The translations under genes were made by a program, and so were the position numbers. From Candidatus Eiseniibacteriota bacterium (lineage in GTDB: Bacteria; Eisenbacteria; RBG-16-71-46): a stretch of 64,000 bases of DNA. The stretch is from positions 1 to 64,000 of the forward strand of contig JADJLL010000015.1 in NCBI GenBank assembly GCA_016710095.1, read 5' to 3'. Under the pieces are notes generated by a model. That model saw nothing but the letters and a program-made list of their open reading frames with translations. It had not been told where the DNA came from and did not search any database. Positions 38,032-48,365 of this stretch are shown here, piece after piece (position 1 is the stretch's first letter; each line of letters starts with the position of its first letter).

Positions 38032-39303
38032 TCACTCGTAACGCAGGGACTCCACCGGGTCGAGGCGCGACGCACGCATCGCGGGATACAACCCGAAGAA
38101 AACGCCGACGACGGCGGAGAACACGATCGCCATCACGACGGACCAGCCGCTCACGTACGTCGGCAGCGGTGTCGCCGCCTTCACCGCGAACGAGATCGCG
38201 GCGCCCACGGCGATGCCCGTCACTCCCCCGAGTCCGGTGAGCATCACGGCCTCGACGAGGAACTGGAGCATGATCGCCTTGCGGGGCGCGCCGAGCGCCT
38301 TGCGCACGCCGATCTCACGCGTCCGCTCGGTGACCGCGACGAGCATGATGTTCATGACGCCGATGCCGCCGACGAGCAGCGAGATCGAAGCGACGAGCGT
38401 CATGAGCGCGAAGATGCCACCCGTGACCGTGTTGTAGAGCGACAGGAACGCGTCGTCGTTGAAGATCGCGAAGTCGTTCTGCTTGTTGCTCTGCAGGTGC
38501 CGGCGAACGCGCAGCACTTCGCTGATCTCCTGGATCGCCTTGGCGCTCGCTTCGGGCGACACGGCGATCGCATCGAGGAAGAGTTCGCCCTTCTTCGGGA
38601 ACCACGGCGGCGCGGAAGAGGGCGCGGACCAGTACTTGTCCACGACCGGGTAGGGCACGCATGCCACCTCGTCGAAGTTGTTCCCGAGCATCTTGCCCTT
38701 CTTCTCGAACTCTCCGATCACGGTGAACGGAATCCCGTTCAGGCGGACCGTCTTGCCGAGTCCGCTCGCGTCGCCGAAGAGCGTCTCGCGCGTGTCCTTG
38801 CCGAGCACCACCACGTTCGCGCGCCCCTCGACTTCGCTCTGCGTGAAGAACCGCCCGCTCGCAAGGTCGTAGCCGCGAACCACGAGGCACTGCTCGTCGG
38901 TACCGAAGACGAACGTGGACTTCGTCTGCCTGTCCTGGCGCCCGAGCCGGATGTCCGTGTACGGGAACTTGAACGGCGTGATCGCGCGCACCGACGGCGC
39001 GCGCTCCTTGATCGCGCGCGCGTCGGCCATCGTGAACGCCTTGCGGGCCTTGAGGCTGTCCGGGATGCCGTCCGAGAAGTTGACGCCGGGACGGATGCGC
39101 CGGATGTAGATCGTGTTGTTCCCGAGCGATTGGATACTCTGCTGGAACGAGCGCTGGAAACCGTTGATGAGCGACACCATGCCGATCACGGTGGCGACGC
39201 CGATCACGACGCCGAGCAGAGCCAGCAGCGAGCGCATGCGGTTGGCGACGAGCGCGCCGCGCGCCATGGAGAACGTTTCCCTGAGCAGGTCGATCGTGTT
39301 CAT
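38032..39303 (-). CDS. MacB-like ABC transporter permease (second copy)
   Basis: 423 residues with the MacB/FtsX-type layout: an N-terminal helix ([20 protein letters not shown]), a large periplasmic MacB_PCD domain (residues ~45-270) and three C-terminal helices ([22 protein letters not shown], etc.). [20 protein letters not shown] and DPVESLRYE are the family hallmarks. It pairs with the adjacent permease and the ATPase at 40522; four bases separate the two permease genes. Unlike classical MacB, permease and ATPase are separate polypeptides. Confidence 0.92.
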   Translation of the reverse strand: MNTIDLLRETFSMARGALVANRMRSLLALLGVVIGVATVIGMVSLINGFQRSFQQSIQSLGNNTIYIRRIRPGVNFSDGIPDSLKARKAFTMADARAIKERAPSVRAITPFKFPYTDIRLGRQDRQTKSTFVFGTDEQCLVVRGYDLASGRFFTQSEVEGRANVVVLGKDTRETLFGDASGLGKTVRLNGIPFTVIGEFEKKGKMLGNNFDEVACVPYPVVDKYWSAPSSAPPWFPKKGELFLDAIAVSPEASAKAIQEISEVLRVRRHLQSNKQNDFAIFNDDAFLSLYNTVTGGIFALMTLVASISLLVGGIGVMNIMLVAVTERTREIGVRKALGAPRKAIMLQFLVEAVMLTGLGGVTGIAVGAAISFAVKAATPLPTYVSGWSVVMAIVFSAVVGVFFGLYPAMRASRLDPVESLRYE

Positions 39304-39307
39304 GGCG

Positions 39308-40525
39308 TCACTCGTACCGGAGCGCTTCGATGGGATCGAGGCGGGCGGCTCGCACCGCCGGGTAGGAACCGAAGAACACACCGACGCCGGTGCTCATGAG
39401 AACGCCGAGCACGACGGCGGGCAGGCTGACCGCGGCCGGCAGCGGACTGACCGCGCCGACCAGCAGCGCGAGCCCCGCGCCGAGGGCGATGCCGATGAGC
39501 CCACCCGAGAGCGAGAGCGTCGTCGACTCCACGAGGAACTGCGTGAGGATGTCGCGGCGGCGGGCGCCGAGCGCCTTGCGCACGCCGATCTCCTTCGTCC
39601 GCTCGGTCACGGACACCAGCATGATGTTCATGATCACGATGCCGCCCACGATCAGCGAGATCGCGGCGACGCCGATCGTGAGGATGAAGATGCCGCCCGT
39701 GAGCGTGCGATACAGCTCGAGCCACGTCTCGGACGTCGTGATGCCGAACTTGTCGGCCTGTCCCGGGCGCTGGTGCCGGCGCGCGCGCATGATGTTGCGC
39801 GCCTCCTGCTCCGCGAGCGGCAGCGACGATTCGTCGATGCTCTTCACCGCGATCGAGAAGGAGCCACGCTCCTGCCAGTACTTCGAGAACGTCCGGATCG
39901 GCACGGTCACGAAGCGGTCCTGGCTCTGGCCGAACATCTTGCCCTTCGCCTTCGTGACGCCGACGACTTCGAACGTCCAACGGTCGATGCGGATGTTGCG
40001 CCCGATCGGATCGAGGTTCGCGAACAGGTCTTCGGCGACCTCGGGCCCGATCACGCAGACGGGACGGCGCTCCTCGTCGTCGAACTCGGACAGGTGACGT
40101 CCCGAGTCGATCGAGATGTCGTCCACGAGGTCGTAGCCGGCGCTGCGGCCGTTGACGCTGACCGCCTTCATGACCTTGGCGCCGTTGCGCACGGCCGCGG
40201 CCGCGCCCGACTGCGCGACGATCATGCTCGCGTGCCGAAGCCCCTGGCGCAGCGCGACGACGTCGCCCCAATCCACGTCCGGACGCTTCGACGCGTCCTC
40301 GAACGCTTCCTGGCTCGTGATGAAGCCGTACTTGTCGATCACGAGCACGTTCGCGCCCGCGTTCAGGAGCTTCTCCTTCACGAAGCGATTGAGGCCTTCG
40401 ACGAAGGAAAGCACGGCGATCACCGAAGCCACGCCGATGATCGTCCCGAGCAACGTGAGGAACGAGCGGAGCTTGTTCGCCCGGACACCGCCGAGGGCGA
40501 TGCCGATGCTCTCGCGCAGGTTCAT
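39308..40525 (-). CDS. MacB-like ABC transporter permease (first copy)
   Basis: 405 residues, same architecture as its neighbour: helix [20 protein letters not shown], periplasmic domain, three C-terminal helices ([20 protein letters not shown]), [20 protein letters not shown] and DPIEALRYE. The periplasmic domains of the two copies differ considerably, so a heterodimeric channel is plausible. The ATG at 40525 overlaps the ATPase stop. Confidence 0.92.
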   Translation of the reverse strand: MNLRESIGIALGGVRANKLRSFLTLLGTIIGVASVIAVLSFVEGLNRFVKEKLLNAGANVLVIDKYGFITSQEAFEDASKRPDVDWGDVVALRQGLRHASMIVAQSGAAAAVRNGAKVMKAVSVNGRSAGYDLVDDISIDSGRHLSEFDDEERRPVCVIGPEVAEDLFANLDPIGRNIRIDRWTFEVVGVTKAKGKMFGQSQDRFVTVPIRTFSKYWQERGSFSIAVKSIDESSLPLAEQEARNIMRARRHQRPGQADKFGITTSETWLELYRTLTGGIFILTIGVAAISLIVGGIVIMNIMLVSVTERTKEIGVRKALGARRRDILTQFLVESTTLSLSGGLIGIALGAGLALLVGAVSPLPAAVSLPAVVLGVLMSTGVGVFFGSYPAVRAARLDPIEALRYE

Positions 40526-41256
40526 GCGTGCGCGGGCGCGGGGCCCGAGGCCGAACGGGGATGCGGATTCACGGTGTCGCTCTCGACGCGGCCGTCCTTC
40601 ATGCGGACGATGCGGCGCGCGTGCTCCGCGATGTCCGCTTCGTGCGTCACGAGGATGACCGTGTTGCCCTGCTTCCAGATGTTCTCGAACGCCATCATGA
40701 TTTCCTCGCCCGTGCGCGAGTCGAGGTTACCCGTCGGCTCGTCGGCGAGGATGATGCTGGGCTTGTTCACGAGCGCGCGCGCGATCGCGACGCGCTGGCG
40801 CTGGCCGCCGGAGAGTTCGTTCGGGCGGTGCTTCATGCGCTCGCCGAGCCCGACCAACTCCAGCGCTTCCTTCGCGCGCTGGCGGCGCTGCTCGTGCTTC
40901 ATGCCGGCGTACACGAGCGGAAGCTCGACGTTGTGCAGCGCATCGGCTCGCGGCAGCAGGTTGAACGTCTGGAAGACGAACCCGATCTCCATGTTGCGGA
41001 TGCGCGCGAGGTCGTCGTCGCTCATCTTGCCGATCTCGTCGTCCTTCAGGCGGTACGAACCCTCCGAGGGCGTGTCGAGGCACCCGAGGATGTTCATGAG
41101 CGTGGACTTGCCCGAACCCGAGGGGCCCATGATCGCGACGTACTCGTTCTTCCGGATGTCCAGATCGACGCCGTCGAGCGCACGCACTTCCTGGTCGCCC
41201 ACCTGGTAGACGCGGTGCAGTCCGCGAATCGAGATCAGCTTGTTGTCGTCGGTCAC
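40522..41256 (-). CDS. MacB/LolD-like ABC transporter ATP-binding protein
   Basis: 244 residues. Walker [13 protein letters not shown] near residue 42, Q-loop [15 protein letters not shown], signature [15 protein letters not shown], Walker [15 protein letters not shown]-loop LVTHEADIA. This is the LolD/MacB subgroup. It overlaps the adaptor gene upstream and the permease downstream by four bases each. Confidence 0.95.
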   Translation of the reverse strand: MTDDNKLISIRGLHRVYQVGDQEVRALDGVDLDIRKNEYVAIMGPSGSGKSTLMNILGCLDTPSEGSYRLKDDEIGKMSDDDLARIRNMEIGFVFQTFNLLPRADALHNVELPLVYAGMKHEQRRQRAKEALELVGLGERMKHRPNELSGGQRQRVAIARALVNKPSIILADEPTGNLDSRTGEEIMMAFENIWKQGNTVILVTHEADIAEHARRIVRMKDGRVESDTVNPHPRSASGPAPAHA

Positions 41257-42542
41257 TTCTTCCCCTTCGCGGCGGTTTCCTTCTTCACCTTGCCGCCCGG
41301 CTTGAGTTCGCGCAGCGCCTTGTAGGGTCCGGACACCACGGTGTCCCCTTCCTTCAAGTCGCCGAAGACCTCGATCATCGTCTCGCTCGCGAGTCCGGTA
41401 CGAACGGGAACGAACGTCGCCAGGTCGTTGCGCACGACGAACACGCCCGTGATCTCCTTGTCGCGGCGGCCGACCGTGTCTTCGTCGGCGGCCATCGCGG
41501 CGCGCTTGGCGCGGCGGTCGACCTTCGCGCCCTTGGCACCCTTCTTCGCCTTGTCGAGCTCACGCTCGGTGCGGACGACGACGGACTGGATCGGGACGAC
41601 GAGCGTCTGCGGATGCGTGCCCGTCTCGATCTCGACGTCGGCGGTCATGCCCGGGCGGACTTCCGGCACGTTCTGGTCGAACACGACCTTCACTTCGAAG
41701 TTCGTCTGGCCGTCCACGGACGACGTGATCGAGCGCTTCGCGGTGTTGCCGATCTCCGAGACCGTTCCCGGGAACGTCGTGTCCGGGAAGGCATCCACGG
41801 CGATCTTCGTTTTCTGCGCGAGACGCATGTCCACCACGTCGGTCTCGTCGACGTCGGCGCGAACGAGCATGCGCGAGAGGTCGGACACGACGAGGATCTC
41901 GGTGCCGATGTTGTTCATCGTTCCCGGAATCACGTTCTCGCCGGCTTCGACGTTGAGCGCGCTCACCACGCCGTCGAACGGCGCGAGGAAGCGGCACTTG
42001 CGCAGGTTGTCGGCCGCCGCGTCGAGCGCCGCGCTCGCACGCGTGGCGTCCTCCTGGGCGGTCGCCACGGCGACGCGCGCGCCTTCGTGGGCGTTCTGCG
42101 CCTGCTCCCACTCCGCGGTCGACAGCAGCTTCTGGTCGTAGAGCTGGCGCTGGCGTCCGAAGTTCGAATCGCTCATGCGAAGGGCCGACTGGGCCTCGCG
42201 CAACCGCGCCTGCGCCGCCGCGAGCGCGGCCTTCGCCTGCGAGTTCGCACTGCGGTACTGGGTGTCGTCCAGCTGGAGCATCAGCTGGTCCTTCTTCACC
42301 CGGTCGCCTTCCTTCACGTACAGATGAACGATCTTGCCCATGATGTCGGCGCTGACCTTCACCTGCGTGCGCGGCTCGATCTTGCCGGGAGCGCGCACCT
42401 GCGAGGTGACGTCCTCACGGCGCACACGCGCCATCTGGACGGCCTCCACCTTGCCGCGGGCGTTGTTCGCGATGCTGGCGCCGGCGAGGCCGCCCACCAC
42501 CACCACTCCGAGAATGACCCACAGCAGCACCTTCTTGTTCAT
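41253..42542 (-). CDS. MacA/HlyD-family periplasmic adaptor
   Basis: 429 residues. An N-terminal anchor ([20 protein letters not shown]) is followed by the first lipoyl half ([20 protein letters not shown]), a ~100-residue helical hairpin ([20 protein letters not shown]), the second lipoyl half ([20 protein letters not shown]) and beta-barrel domains. An unusual Lys/Arg-rich insert ([18 protein letters not shown]) near residue 335 interrupts the membrane-proximal domain. It links the MacB-like pump to the TolC-like channel encoded just upstream. Confidence 0.93.
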   Translation of the reverse strand: MNKKVLLWVILGVVVVGGLAGASIANNARGKVEAVQMARVRREDVTSQVRAPGKIEPRTQVKVSADIMGKIVHLYVKEGDRVKKDQLMLQLDDTQYRSANSQAKAALAAAQARLREAQSALRMSDSNFGRQRQLYDQKLLSTAEWEQAQNAHEGARVAVATAQEDATRASAALDAAADNLRKCRFLAPFDGVVSALNVEAGENVIPGTMNNIGTEILVVSDLSRMLVRADVDETDVVDMRLAQKTKIAVDAFPDTTFPGTVSEIGNTAKRSITSSVDGQTNFEVKVVFDQNVPEVRPGMTADVEIETGTHPQTLVVPIQSVVVRTERELDKAKKGAKGAKVDRRAKRAAMAADEDTVGRRDKEITGVFVVRNDLATFVPVRTGLASETMIEVFGDLKEGDTVVSGPYKALRELKPGGKVKKETAAKGKK

Positions 42543-42564
42543 GGGCGTCCTGCTTCCTTTCGAG

Positions 42565-43866
42565 TCACTCGCTGCGGCCGCGGACCTGATCCAGCTCCGC
42601 TTCCGCGACACGAATGGCGGCCATCGCGGAGACGAGATCGCTCTGCGCGCGCTGCAGCTGCACCTGGGAATCGATGAGGTCGAGGATCGTCGCCGACCCG
42701 ACGTTGTACTTCTGCTGGACGAGGTTGAGGTTCTCGCTGGCCGACTCGAGGGTCCGCCGCGCGAGCGACTCGCGTTCGGTGGCTTCCTGGTAGCCGAGGA
42801 GCGTGATCCGCACTTCGCTGTCGAGATTACGCAGGATCGCGTCCCGGGTTTCACGCGCACGCATCGCGGACGCGCGGGCCGAAGCGACACGGCTCTCGGT
42901 GGCGAGATCGAAGATCGGCATGCTCGCCGAGATCCGGCCGCTGCGATCGCCCTTCGCCCAGCTCGAACCGGACGTCGTGACGCCCTCGAAGTCGTAGGCG
43001 AAGCTCGAGACCGACTTCGGCTTGTAGCCGGCCGTGAGCGAGATGCCGGGCAGGCGAGAGATCTGCGCGGAACGCAGGCGCCACTCGGCGCTCGCGTACT
43101 CGGCCTCGGCGGCCTTCACGTCGGGGCGACGCGTGCGGGCCTCCGCGGCCACTGCCGCCGCGTCCACGACGATCTTCGACGCCTGCAACGTGGAATCCAC
43201 TTCGCCGAGCGCGGTCTCGCCCATACCGAGCTGCGTCGCGAGACGCACGCGCTGCGCGGTCACGTTGTGGTCCGCGATCAACGAATCGAGTTCACTCTGC
43301 GCAGTGCGCACGCGCGCCTTGAGGAGGTCGCTCTTGGACACCGAGCCCACTTCGTAGAGCGCGCGCACACGGCGCTCGTCATCACGCGAGAGCTTGAGCG
43401 CCTGGCTCGAAACACGCGACAGATGCATGGCCTTCACGACTTCGTAGAACTGGCGCTTCGTGTCGAGCACGATCTGCGCGCGCGTCGCCGCACGGCCGTA
43501 CTTCGCCGCGCTGGCGCCACGACGGGCCGAGTTCACCGAGGCCCAGTTCGAGAGATCGAGGACACCCCAGCTGCCGCTCACCCCGTACGAGCCGCTGTAA
43601 CCGCGGTCGTTCGACCTGCCGCTCGACGACTCGCGCGTCTCGCCGCCGGAACGCGAAGCGTCGGCGGAGACTCGCGGGAGCACGTTGGAGTAGGCGCTCC
43701 AGAGGCCGGAACGGGCGTCCAGCATCGACGCCTCGGCCTGAACGGACTGCGTGCTCTGGCGAAGGGCGATCTGGACGGCCTGATCGGCGGTGAGCGTGGC
43801 CGCATGGGCGGTGGGTACGGCGAGCAGCAACGGGAACAGCCAGGCCACGACGGTCTTTCGGTTCAT
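42565..43866 (-). CDS. TolC-like outer-membrane efflux protein
   Basis: About 433 residues with signal peptide (VVAWLFPLLLAVPTAHA). Two OEP repeats are recognisable: ADQAVQIALRQSTQSVQAEA ... YEVVKAMHLSRVS and ARTRRPDVKAAEAEYASAEW ... VQQKYNVGSATILDLIDSQ. Trimers would form the outer-membrane duct of the tripartite pump. Of two adjacent ATGs I chose 43866, better spaced from GGAGG; 43869 is possible. Confidence 0.93.
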   Translation of the reverse strand: MNRKTVVAWLFPLLLAVPTAHAATLTADQAVQIALRQSTQSVQAEASMLDARSGLWSAYSNVLPRVSADASRSGGETRESSSGRSNDRGYSGSYGVSGSWGVLDLSNWASVNSARRGASAAKYGRAATRAQIVLDTKRQFYEVVKAMHLSRVSSQALKLSRDDERRVRALYEVGSVSKSDLLKARVRTAQSELDSLIADHNVTAQRVRLATQLGMGETALGEVDSTLQASKIVVDAAAVAAEARTRRPDVKAAEAEYASAEWRLRSAQISRLPGISLTAGYKPKSVSSFAYDFEGVTTSGSSWAKGDRSGRISASMPIFDLATESRVASARASAMRARETRDAILRNLDSEVRITLLGYQEATERESLARRTLESASENLNLVQQKYNVGSATILDLIDSQVQLQRAQSDLVSAMAAIRVAEAELDQVRGRSE

Positions 43867-43959
43867 CATTCCTCCGGTCCGGGCAATCGGCGCCACACCC
43901 CGCGGACGGGTGGTGCGCGCCGGTCTACGCCAACCGTGCGATCGAAGTTGCAGGAAGAT

Positions 43960-44730
43960 TCAGGCGCCGGGCGTGAAGAGCGCCGAGAGGGCGGCGCCGA
44001 TCGCGAACAACGCAAGGTAGAGCGAGACCAGCACCCATGCGACGCTGCGCCGGGGGGCTTTCGACAACGTGCTGCAGGCGACGACGAGCACGAACAGGTT
44101 CCACGCCGCGAACGGGCTGATGGCGTCGAGGAAGACCGTCAGGCCCACCTCGATCTTCGACGGCGTGTCGGAGTGCGGCAGGAGCGCCGCGAGTCCGAGA
44201 TGCACTCCCTTCATCGTTTCCTGCGACCAGGCGATGACGGCCATGACGATGTAGCTCGGGAGCGTGACCAGGTTCGCCCAACAGACCGATTCGAGGGCGA
44301 GGCGGTAGCGGAACTTGGCGCCGAGCACGAAGCCGACGCCGAACGACACCACCGCGGCCGAGATCAACGTGATCACCGAGACCGCGAGAATCTGGGTCAC
44401 CACGATCATGATCATCGTCGGCGTACTCGTGTAGACCTGCTCCATGCGGTCCACCTGCTCGGCCGGCAGCTGGCCGTTCACCACCTGCTGGTCGAGCTGG
44501 TCGAGCAGCATGGGCAGGTACGCCCGGTGGTACAGCAGGAAGAACATGCCCGCGGTCACGAGGAGCGTCAGGAGCAGTGGAATCCACCACTGCACCTGCT
44601 CCTCGAGTCCCTCCCATGCGGTCTGGGGAGAGACGAATACGCGGCGCGCGCGTTCCCAGGGAGACAGCCGTTCGCCGGCCGGCGCGGTCGGCGCCGTCGG
44701 CGGGGTCGCGGTGAACTCGGACGTGCTCAT
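43960..44730 (-). CDS. YIP1-family integral membrane protein
   Basis: 256 residues. A Pro/Thr-rich cytoplasmic N-terminus leads to SPWERARRVFVSPQTAWEGL, the usual Yip1 opening, then five membrane helices (WWIPLLLTLLVTAGMFFLLY, MIMIVVTQILAVSVITLISA, LVTLPSYIVMAVIAW, etc.). Role unknown in bacteria. It is first in the efflux operon behind a good promoter and precedes a MacAB-type pump, a neighbourhood I have seen for YIP1 genes in related genomes. Confidence 0.85.
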   Translation of the reverse strand: MSTSEFTATPPTAPTAPAGERLSPWERARRVFVSPQTAWEGLEEQVQWWIPLLLTLLVTAGMFFLLYHRAYLPMLLDQLDQQVVNGQLPAEQVDRMEQVYTSTPTMIMIVVTQILAVSVITLISAAVVSFGVGFVLGAKFRYRLALESVCWANLVTLPSYIVMAVIAWSQETMKGVHLGLAALLPHSDTPSKIEVGLTVFLDAISPFAAWNLFVLVVACSTLSKAPRRSVAWVLVSLYLALFAIGAALSALFTPGA

Positions 44731-44783
44731 AGGGATCCACCCACTCCGGGGACGAGACGGTGCTGCTGGTGGCAATCGACCGC

Positions 44784-44812
44784 ACGGTAGGGAGCGCGCG
44801 AGGGCCGGTCAA
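44784..44812 (-). promoter_or_regulatory. Promoter of the YIP1-efflux operon
   Basis: Minus strand TTGACC (44812-44807), a 17-base spacer and TACCGT (44789-44784), about 50 bases before the YIP1 start. Confidence 0.65.
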
Positions 44813-44853
44813 ACCCCGCCCACATAGACGCGGGAAATGCGCGACGGGCGCGG

Positions 44854-44894
44854 AAAAAGCCGCGGCGCACTCGTCTTTCGACGGGTGCGCCGCG
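44854..44894 (-). terminator. Terminator after tonB
   Basis: Arms CGCGGCGCAC and GTGCGCCGCG plus inner CGTC/GACG pairing, followed on the minus strand by GGCTTTTTCC. It ends the ExbB-ExbD-TonB transcript 21 bases after the tonB stop. Confidence 0.85.
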
Positions 44895-44914
44895 TTCGAA
44901 TCGGATGCGTCGGA

Positions 44915-45634
44915 TCAGCGCAGCGAGAACTTCACCGGGCAGCCCACCCACACGGCGACGGGCTTGTTGTTCGAAAGCGCCGGCTTGAAGACCCACGCCT
45001 TCACCGCGGCGAGCGCCGCGGCGTCGAGCATCGGGATCGACTTCACGACGCGAGCTTCCTTGACGCGGCCGTCCTTACCGACCAGCGCCTGGACCATGAC
45101 CGTTCCATCGACGCCGGCTTCACGAGCGATGTCCGGGTACACGGGCTGCACGTGCGTGATCTTCTCGGGGAGCTCGTCCGTGTAGACGTACTCGCCGAAA
45201 CCCGGCAGCGCGTCTTCCTCGGGGGGAGCGACCACGATGTTGTCACCATCGCCGACCGGACCACTGCCCTGCACCGCGGAAAGTTCTTCCTGCGACGCGA
45301 TGGTCTGCTCCTGCGGCGCTTCCGCGTCCGGTACGGGCACGGGGATAGCGGCTGCGGGAGGCGCGACCTGCGTCGCCACCTGGACCTGGGGCGGCGGAGC
45401 CGCATCGGTCAGGGGCGGCGGTGCCTGCAGCTCACGATAGGGAACCACGATCGGAGGCGGTTCCTTCTCGTTGTGCGCGAGGTAGTAGTTCAGGCCAAGG
45501 AGCGCGAGGAAAATGACGACGAGTCCGGACATCGCGACCGTCAGCGCCTTGGTCAGGTACTTCTTCGCGACCTCGAGGAGTTCGGGTGCCCCATAGGGCA
45601 TGAACTCATACAAAGCGATCTTGGGCTCGCTCAC
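44915..45634 (-). CDS. tonB: TonB-family energy transducer
   Basis: 239 residues. One membrane helix (TVAMSGLVVIFLALLGLNYYL) near residue 35, a Pro-rich periplasmic spacer (EPPPIVVPYRELQAPPPL, PPPQVQVATQVAPPAA), and a C-terminal TonB domain from about residue 160 (HVQPVYPDIAREAGVDGTVM ... VVKSIPMLDAAALAAVKAW). It passes the proton-motive force from ExbB/ExbD to outer-membrane receptors. The start overlaps exbD; a terminator follows. The ~30-residue cytoplasmic N-terminus before the helix is longer than in E. coli TonB. Confidence 0.93.
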   Translation of the reverse strand: MSEPKIALYEFMPYGAPELLEVAKKYLTKALTVAMSGLVVIFLALLGLNYYLAHNEKEPPPIVVPYRELQAPPPLTDAAPPPQVQVATQVAPPAAAIPVPVPDAEAPQEQTIASQEELSAVQGSGPVGDGDNIVVAPPEEDALPGFGEYVYTDELPEKITHVQPVYPDIAREAGVDGTVMVQALVGKDGRVKEARVVKSIPMLDAAALAAVKAWVFKPALSNNKPVAVWVGCPVKFSLR

Positions 45635-46134
45635 AGTTTCACCACCTCCGCTTTGTCGGCCGGGGTGAGCTCCAGGATCGAGAAACGACCCAGATTCGCG
45701 ATGTCGAGCTGGTCGATGATGCTGACCATGTTGTCGAACGTCGCATCGCGATCGATGTTCAGCAGGATCACGATGGCGTCGTTGTTGGCGAGCGGCTTGA
45801 GCACGTCCTTCATGCCCGTGACCGTCGTGCGGACCCAGGGGTCCGTCTTCGGGCCACGCTTCCAGTACACGCGATCCTCACCGAGGACACGCAACTGGAG
45901 GATCTTCGACTCGGCGACCTGCATCGGCGTCTTGTTGTCCGGAGGCAGATTGATTTCCAGCGCCTGCGGAGTCATGAACACCGTGGTCACCATGAAGAAA
46001 ATCAGCAGCAGGAACGCCACGTCCACCATGGGCGTCATGTCGATGCGGACACCGACACGCCGCTTGGGGCGATGGAAGCCCTTGCCTTTCTTACCGCCGC
46101 CACTTCTCGGTTGGGGGGTGTCTACAGCACCCAT
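45631..46134 (-). CDS. exbD: ExbD/TolR biopolymer transport protein (second copy)
   Basis: 167 residues. A Lys/Arg-rich cytoplasmic N-terminus precedes the single helix with the key aspartate (RIDMTPMVDVAFLLLIFFMV), then the periplasmic domain (LEINLPPDNKTPMQVAESK). It pairs with ExbB as the stator-rotor motor. It overlaps tonB by four bases and follows the first exbD by 30. Confidence 0.93.
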   Translation of the reverse strand: MGAVDTPQPRSGGGKKGKGFHRPKRRVGVRIDMTPMVDVAFLLLIFFMVTTVFMTPQALEINLPPDNKTPMQVAESKILQLRVLGEDRVYWKRGPKTDPWVRTTVTGMKDVLKPLANNDAIVILLNIDRDATFDNMVSIIDQLDIANLGRFSILELTPADKAEVVKL

Positions 46135-46164
46135 CGATGCATACCTCTCAGCGCGAGTGGCGCG

Positions 46165-46665
46165 TTACTTGGTGGGCGGAGGGTTGGTGCCGCCAAAGGC
46201 GCCGCCACCCTTCATCAAGTTCGTCTGGACGTTGAATCGGGTCGCGTTGGCTTCCTGGAACGCGGCCATCATGTCGGCCATCACACCGAAGGATGCACCG
46301 CGGTCCATCTTGACGAGGACTCGCGACTTCGGATTGGCCGCACGTGCCGTGCTCAGGACCGAACCCAGATCCATCTTCACCGACTCGGGAGCGAGCAGGC
46401 GATCGACTTCCTGCCCGCCCTGCCGGAAGACCACACGCACCTGCGACTGGAAATTGTTCTCGGGCTTCGGCGCCGTTACCGCGATCGTGATGATGTCGGA
46501 TTCAGGCGACTTGGCCGGCGAGTTCGAGTCGGGCAGCGTGATCTTGTCCTTCTCCGGCGGTTTGAACTGAGTCGTACACATGAAGAAGATCAGCAGGAGG
46601 AACGCCACATCGACCATCGGCGTCATATCGATGGCGATGCCGATGCGGCGCATCTTTTTGAGCAT
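46165..46665 (-). CDS. exbD: ExbD/TolR biopolymer transport protein (first copy)
   Basis: 166 residues: helix IAIDMTPMVDVAFLLLIFFM with the proton-carrying Asp, then a periplasmic domain with KITLPDSNSPAKSPESD and VLVKMDRGASFGVMADMMA. The two ExbD paralogues diverge strongly outside the helix, so a mixed dimer in the ExbB pentamer is possible. A Gly/Pro tail (GGGAFGGTNPPP) ends the protein. Confidence 0.93.
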   Translation of the reverse strand: MLKKMRRIGIAIDMTPMVDVAFLLLIFFMCTTQFKPPEKDKITLPDSNSPAKSPESDIITIAVTAPKPENNFQSQVRVVFRQGGQEVDRLLAPESVKMDLGSVLSTARAANPKSRVLVKMDRGASFGVMADMMAAFQEANATRFNVQTNLMKGGGAFGGTNPPPTK

Positions 46666-46683
46666 GAGCTCGTCCTCCCCCGA

Positions 46684-47424
46684 TTACTTCTTGTCGGAAG
46701 CGTTGGCCGCGAGCAACTGCACGGCCTCGTACGACGCCTCGTCCATCATGTAGTTGAAGCCGTCGACTCGCGTCACGAACACGTTGTACATGACGATACC
46801 GATGATGGCGACGATGAGGCCGCCGGCCGTGTTGATGAGCGCTTCGGAAATACCGACGGCGAGCTTGGTCGCATCGACGGCGCCCGTGTGACCGAGGGCG
46901 GCGAACGAACGGATCATGCCGACGACCGTTCCGAGCAGACCGACCATCGTCGAGATCGACGCGATCGTCGAAAGCGCGATGAGGTTGCGCTCGAGCAGCG
47001 GCACTTCGAGACCGTTGGCTTCCTGGATCGCGGCCTGAGTCTCGGCGACGATCTTGTCCTTCGGAGCGCCTTCCGCGATGAGGGCCTTGTAGCGCTCGAG
47101 GCCGGCACGCATGACGTTCGCGGCCGAACCACGCTGCTTGCCGCACAGCTGGATGGCGCCATCGACGTCGCCGGTCTGGATCTTCTTGCGGACGTTCACG
47201 AGGAACATCGGCATCGAACCCGTGCCCTTGGCCTTGTTGAGGCTCCAGGTACGCTCGATGACGAAAGTGACCTGAAGGATCAGCAGGAGGAACAGCATGG
47301 CCACGAGGGGACCGGCTTCCTTCATCTGCTTGCCGAGCTCACCGAGGGCCGGGAGGTTCCACCAGAGCGCGAACGAAACGGCGACCGAAGCCGCGAAGTA
47401 GAGAGGAACGATAAAACGGTTCAT
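46684..47424 (-). CDS. exbB: ExbB/TolQ/MotA-family proton channel
   Basis: 246 residues from ATG 47424; an in-frame ATG at 47505 would add 27 residues without a better ribosome site. Helices FIVPLYFAASVAVSFALWW and GPLVAMLFLLLILQVTFVIE precede a cytoplasmic domain with LCGKQRGSAANVMRAGLERY. The conserved pair of channel helices follows (LSTIASISTMVGLLGTVVGM, INTAGGLIVAIIGIVMYNVF). It provides the proton path for ExbD and TonB. Confidence 0.93.
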   Translation of the reverse strand: MNRFIVPLYFAASVAVSFALWWNLPALGELGKQMKEAGPLVAMLFLLLILQVTFVIERTWSLNKAKGTGSMPMFLVNVRKKIQTGDVDGAIQLCGKQRGSAANVMRAGLERYKALIAEGAPKDKIVAETQAAIQEANGLEVPLLERNLIALSTIASISTMVGLLGTVVGMIRSFAALGHTGAVDATKLAVGISEALINTAGGLIVAIIGIVMYNVFVTRVDGFNYMMDEASYEAVQLLAANASDKK

Positions 47425-47582
47425 TGCCTGGTAACTCCTCCATCGCAGAACCAGCGCGCCTGCGCCGGAACGGCTGTTCATGATCAGCGGCTGAGCGTCA
47501 CTCACCCGCCCGGGTCGCGGAGCGAAATGATCCGGACCTGCTTCGTTGAACTTCTTCTCCCCCCGACCCGGTCAGGCGGAGG

Positions 47583-47933
47583 CTACTGCGCCACGTCGGC
47601 GAAGGACGCCAGCGCGGCGTCTTCCGTGTCGTGGTGATCGAAAACCATGATGAGCTTGGTCATGACGAACAGGTCCTTCAGCTTCTTGCCAAGCCCACAA
47701 AGCTTCATTTCACCCGAGCGGGTGCGATAGTTCGCGAAGCCGCGCATCAAGACGCCCAGCGCCACGGAGTTCATCGCTTCGCACTCGGCGAGGTTCACGA
47801 CGAGCCGGGTGTTGCCGGACGCCGCTTCCGCCATGATCGCCGCTTCGAGCTCGTCCGTTTCCCTGTCGCCGTAGAAACGACCGCGCGCCGCGATCACCGT
47901 GATGCTCTCGAGCTGCTTCTTCGTGATGGCCAT
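47583..47933 (-). CDS. STAS-domain protein, anti-sigma-factor-antagonist type (second copy)
   Basis: 116 residues: TVIAARGRFYGDRETDELEAAI, RLVVNLAECEAMNSVALGVLM and MKLCGLGKKLKDLFVMTKLI. The Ser in MNSVALG aligns with the phosphorylated Ser of SpoIIAA/RsbV. No cognate kinase or sigma factor is nearby. It lies 32 bases after its paralogue. Confidence 0.88.
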   Translation of the reverse strand: MAITKKQLESITVIAARGRFYGDRETDELEAAIMAEAASGNTRLVVNLAECEAMNSVALGVLMRGFANYRTRSGEMKLCGLGKKLKDLFVMTKLIMVFDHHDTEDAALASFADVAQ

Positions 47934-47965
47934 TCGAGTTCGCCCCCTCGTTTGAGAACGCCAGC

Positions 47966-48322
47966 CTAGGCCGAGTCGCCGCCCGCGTAGCTGGCGATCG
48001 CCTGCTCCTCGGTGGGCTTCACGTCGAACACCAGCGAAAGCTTGGTGATCACGAAGATGTTCTCGATGCGCTTGTCGACGGCGCAGAGCTTCATCTGGCC
48101 GCCGCGGCGCACGTAGCTCGAGTGAGCCGAAATGAGCACGCCCAGCGCCGTGGAGTTCAGGTGCTGGGTTTCGCCCAGATTGATGATGAGGTTCTTGTTG
48201 CCATCTTCGCCGAGCTGCCGGATGGCCTTCTCCAGCTCTTCCGTCTCCTCACCGCCCGTGAGATAGCCCTTGGGCGTGAGGATGTGGATGCTGCCGACCT
48301 GCCGGCTCTTCAAGTTCGCCAT
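47966..48322 (-). CDS. STAS-domain protein, anti-sigma-factor-antagonist type (first copy)
   Basis: 118 residues: IHILTPKGYLTGGEETEELEKA, NLIINLGETQHLNSTALGVLIS and MKLCAVDKRIENIFVITKLSLVF. The phospho-acceptor Ser is in LNSTALG. It is 43 bases after the TPR gene and in the same transcript direction as ExbB/ExbD/TonB, an unusual insertion into that block. Confidence 0.88.
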   Translation of the reverse strand: MANLKSRQVGSIHILTPKGYLTGGEETEELEKAIRQLGEDGNKNLIINLGETQHLNSTALGVLISAHSSYVRRGGQMKLCAVDKRIENIFVITKLSLVFDVKPTEEQAIASYAGGDSA

Positions 48323-48365
48323 CCTTGCTCCTCCGTACCGTACGCGGCACGAGCCGCGCGACGAC

